Below are positions 61,935 through 64,000 of a DNA stretch of 64,000 nucleotides, piece after piece (within the stretch, counting starts at the first letter, position 1; each line of letters starts with the position of its first letter). The stretch spans positions 72,881,729-72,945,728 of the forward strand of contig NC_080162.1 of NCBI RefSeq assembly GCF_950295315.1, read 5' to 3'. The stretch is from Erinaceus europaeus. Lineage: Eukaryota; Chordata; Mammalia; Eulipotyphla; Erinaceidae. The notes below the pieces were generated by a model. That model did no database searches, was not told where the DNA came from, and was given only the letters and a program-made list of their open reading frames with translations. Both the position numbers and the translations under genes were made by a program.

Positions 61935-62100
61935 ATGAGCCATCTGGGTGGGTAGATAGCTAAGAATTTGAACAAAAAACTTGAACACCTCAAGTTCAAA
62001 AGCCTCAAGTTCAATCCCCACCACTGCCATAAACCAGAGATAAACAATGCTCCAATCATTCTCTTTCATGAAAAATAAATAAATCTAAAAATATACACTA
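61935..62100 (+). mobile_element. SINE S2-related
   Basis: 'GGGTGGGTAGATAGCTAAGA', 'CAAGTTCAATCCCCACCACT' and 'CATAAACCAGAGATAAACAA'. Confidence 0.55.
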
Positions 62101-62404
62101 AAAATAATAAAATAGAGAAGGGTGGAGATGAATTAAGATAGGATCTTGGTATCCTTCCTCCTGATAGCAACACCAAGGATACAACAACACATGAAAAGAC
62201 ACACATAGAAACAGACTTCCCATAACAAAGAAAGATTAACATCCAGACAATAATGGGAGAAATGCTCTCTCCTAAGAAGATAAATGACCCACCTTGTGAC
62301 AATAAACCACAAGCAGAAGAGATCTGTAAGATACGGGACTCTGGTTCAGTAATGGGGGCATACTGTGCTGAAATCCTGGCACCCTAATTCTGTTCCAAGA
62401 ATTT
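62101..62404 (+). other. Unassigned
   Basis: No exon or clear repeat; possibly old L1. Confidence 0.25.
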
Positions 62405-62620
62405 AGCAACAAGAAGTGAAAATATTGCACCAAAATAAAAGACTCGGGTGGGTGTTGGGGAGAATACAGGTCCTGGAAAAGGATGACAGAGGACCTAGTG
62501 ACGGTTGTATTGTTACATGGAAAACTGAGAAATGTTATGCATGTACAAACTATTGCATTTACTGTTGAATGTAAAATGTTAATACCCCAATAAAGGAAAA
62601 TAAATGAATAAAAAGTGAGA
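62405..62620 (+). mobile_element. L1 3' UTR fragment
   Basis: 'GCACCAAAATAAAAGACTCG', 'GGATGACAGAGGACCTAGTG' and 'ATACCCCAATAAAGGAAAAT'. Confidence 0.8.
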
Positions 62621-62974
62621 ATTCATTAACTAAAGGGATGGACAGGGGAACCAAGGTAACAACTCTCTTGACTATCCACAGAAGCTTGTGGAAGTATGAC
62701 CAAACTGGAATCTAGATTTCACAGTAACAGATTCCAGGGATACATTTTGGAGGAGTCCCTCCTTAGACAGCTACTGCTTGCTAGGCTTACAATCCTACAA
62801 AAATGTTAAATAGGAAATCAGAGACAGAGGAAAGGGGGAAGTCCTCTCAAGCAGCTTGTCAGAGCTCTGGGGGATGCCATACTAGAATTCAGTTTCCATA
62901 GTAATAGACCCTGCAGTTTCCTGGCTCATAGGCCACACAGATCCTATTCCTGGCCATCCTTAAATTGTGTAAAG
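62621..62974 (+). other. Unassigned
   Basis: Nothing recognised. Confidence 0.25.
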
Positions 62975-63240
62975 TTGGGAGTCGGGCTGTAGTGCAGTGG
63001 GTTAAGTGCAGGTGGCGCAAAGCACAAGGACAGGCAGAAGGATCCCGGTTCGAGCCCTGGCTCCCCACCTGCAGGGGAGTCGCTTCACAAGCAGTGAAGC
63101 AGGTCTGCAGGTGTCTATCTTTCTCTCCCCCTCCTCTCTCCATTTCTCTCTGTCCTATCCAACAACAATGACAATAATAATTACTACAACAATAAAACAA
63201 CAAGGGCAACAAAAGGGAATAAATAAATAAAATAAATATT
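62975..63240 (+). mobile_element. SINE S1
   Basis: Near-consensus copy: 'GGGAGTCGGGCTGTAGTGCA', 'GGATCCCGGTTCGAGCCC' and a CAACAAGGGCAACAAAAGGG tail. The repeat TTGTGTAAAGTTG on both sides (62964-62976, 63249-63261) is a target-site duplication. Confidence 0.92.
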
Positions 63241-63261
63241 TTTTAAAAATTGTGTAAAGTT

Positions 63262-63854
63262 GACACCATCCAGACTGAGACTTTACCCACAGCAGCCTCG
63301 TTACAACTGAGCACTGGCAACTCAGAGTTTCAGGTTATCATCACAGTTCAAACAGATCTCCAGGGCCAGGTCCTCATGGAGCATCAAACATAACGAAAAT
63401 TCAAACATTACTCACAGTGTTAAACCAAGACAGCAATTGAAGAGAACTCAAAATTCAACAGAGCTATGTAAATATCCTAAACAGGATATCAAAATTCTCA
63501 AGTTTGGATCCTAAGAATCCTCACTGAAATGATGTGTTCAGTGGGAGGAATTTTCAACAGAGTCAGAGAAAGTGTGAGAGAAGTCTTCACAGAAATCAAG
63601 AGAGGTAAGCAATGCAGTAACTAAACTTTAAAACAAGTACAATAGAGGTGTCTACCAGGAGAAAGATGGAAATCAACAACTAAATTGATAGATTAGAGGA
63701 CAGGGTCTTCAGATTCTAGAAGCTGTAAGAGATCTAAGAAAAATCCAAATCTAAATGGAGAAAAATCAAAGACAAAGAGAATTTTAATAACAAATAATCA
63801 AATATAAGGGAAACCCCTATCAACTAATTTCTTAATAAAAACTGTAAAGGCTCT
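63262..63854 (+). other. Unassigned
   Basis: A-rich sequence with no recognised exon or young repeat. Confidence 0.25.
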
Positions 63855-64000
63855 AGAGGGGGGACAGCAGGCAGTGGAGTACCTGGTTAAGCGCATGCAC
63901 AAGGACCCTGGATCGATTCCCCTCAGCCCCAACCTGCAGGGGGACACCTCCTAAGTGGTGAAACAGGTCTGCAGGTGTCTATCTTTCTCTCTCCCTGTCT
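63855..64000 (+). mobile_element. SINE S1, cut by window end
   Basis: 'CAGTGGAGTACCTGGTTAAG', 'CAACCTGCAGGGGGACACC' and 'GTCTGCAGGTGTCTATC'. Confidence 0.75.

Overview
The window is vertebrate, mammalian genomic DNA. It shows immunoglobulin-type exons with GT/AG splice sites, L1 LINEs, dense tRNA-derived SINEs and many microsatellites, and no bacterial-style gene packing. The dominant SINE has a tRNA-like head with a GGTTCGAGCC-type B box, a fixed 'CACCTGCAGGGG' segment, a C/T-rich region and a CAACAA-rich A tail. I associate this SINE with hedgehogs (Erinaceus), so a eulipotyphlan host is likely. That is an inference from memory, not a search result. Roughly half the window is recognisable repeat. 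|| Coding content: two genes of the signal regulatory protein (SIRP) family lie head to tail on the + strand. Gene 1 (8322-20753) has three exons that join exactly in frame: a signal peptide, one SIRP V-type Ig domain very like SIRPA/SIRPB1 domain 1, and a transmembrane exon with a lysine inside the membrane segment. The predicted 182-residue protein looks like a minimal SIRP-beta receptor without the usual C1 domains. Gene 2 (31529 to beyond 58612) starts with a SIRPD-like signal-peptide exon followed by four V-type exons of two kinds, ordered A1-B1-A2-B2. All have phase-1 boundaries, so they can be spliced together. The B exons resemble human SIRPD. The A/B pair was tandemly duplicated, because introns flanking the second pair match those flanking the first. 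No terminal exon of gene 2 is visible before the window ends. The gene order (SIRPB1-like then SIRPD-like, same direction) fits my recollection of the human 20p13 SIRP cluster. || Layout: 1-8.2 kb is repeats (L1 tail, SINEs, a poly(A)-tailed retroposon called family R here). 8.3-20.8 kb is gene 1. 20.8-31.5 kb is intergenic, with a possible LTR and three L1 fragments. 31.5-43.5 kb is the long first intron of gene 2, with SINEs, a long copy of family R, old L1 pieces and two G-rich arrays. 43.5-58.6 kb holds the four V exons, with a nearly full-length but broken antisense L1 (44.45-50.26 kb) between A1 and B1. 58.6-64 kb is repeat-rich sequence with no recognised exon. || Repeat family names used in entries: S1 = the main tRNA-like SINE; S2 = SINE with 'GTGGTTATGCAAA' head and 'CCAGAGCTGAGCAGTGCTCT'; S3 = SINE with 'AGCTCACTTGAATAGTG'; S5 = antisense 'GGACCAGAAAATGGCACAG'-type element; R = poly(A)-tailed retroposon of about 0.3-1.1 kb. 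Repeat edges are by eye and usually good to about 10-20 bases.
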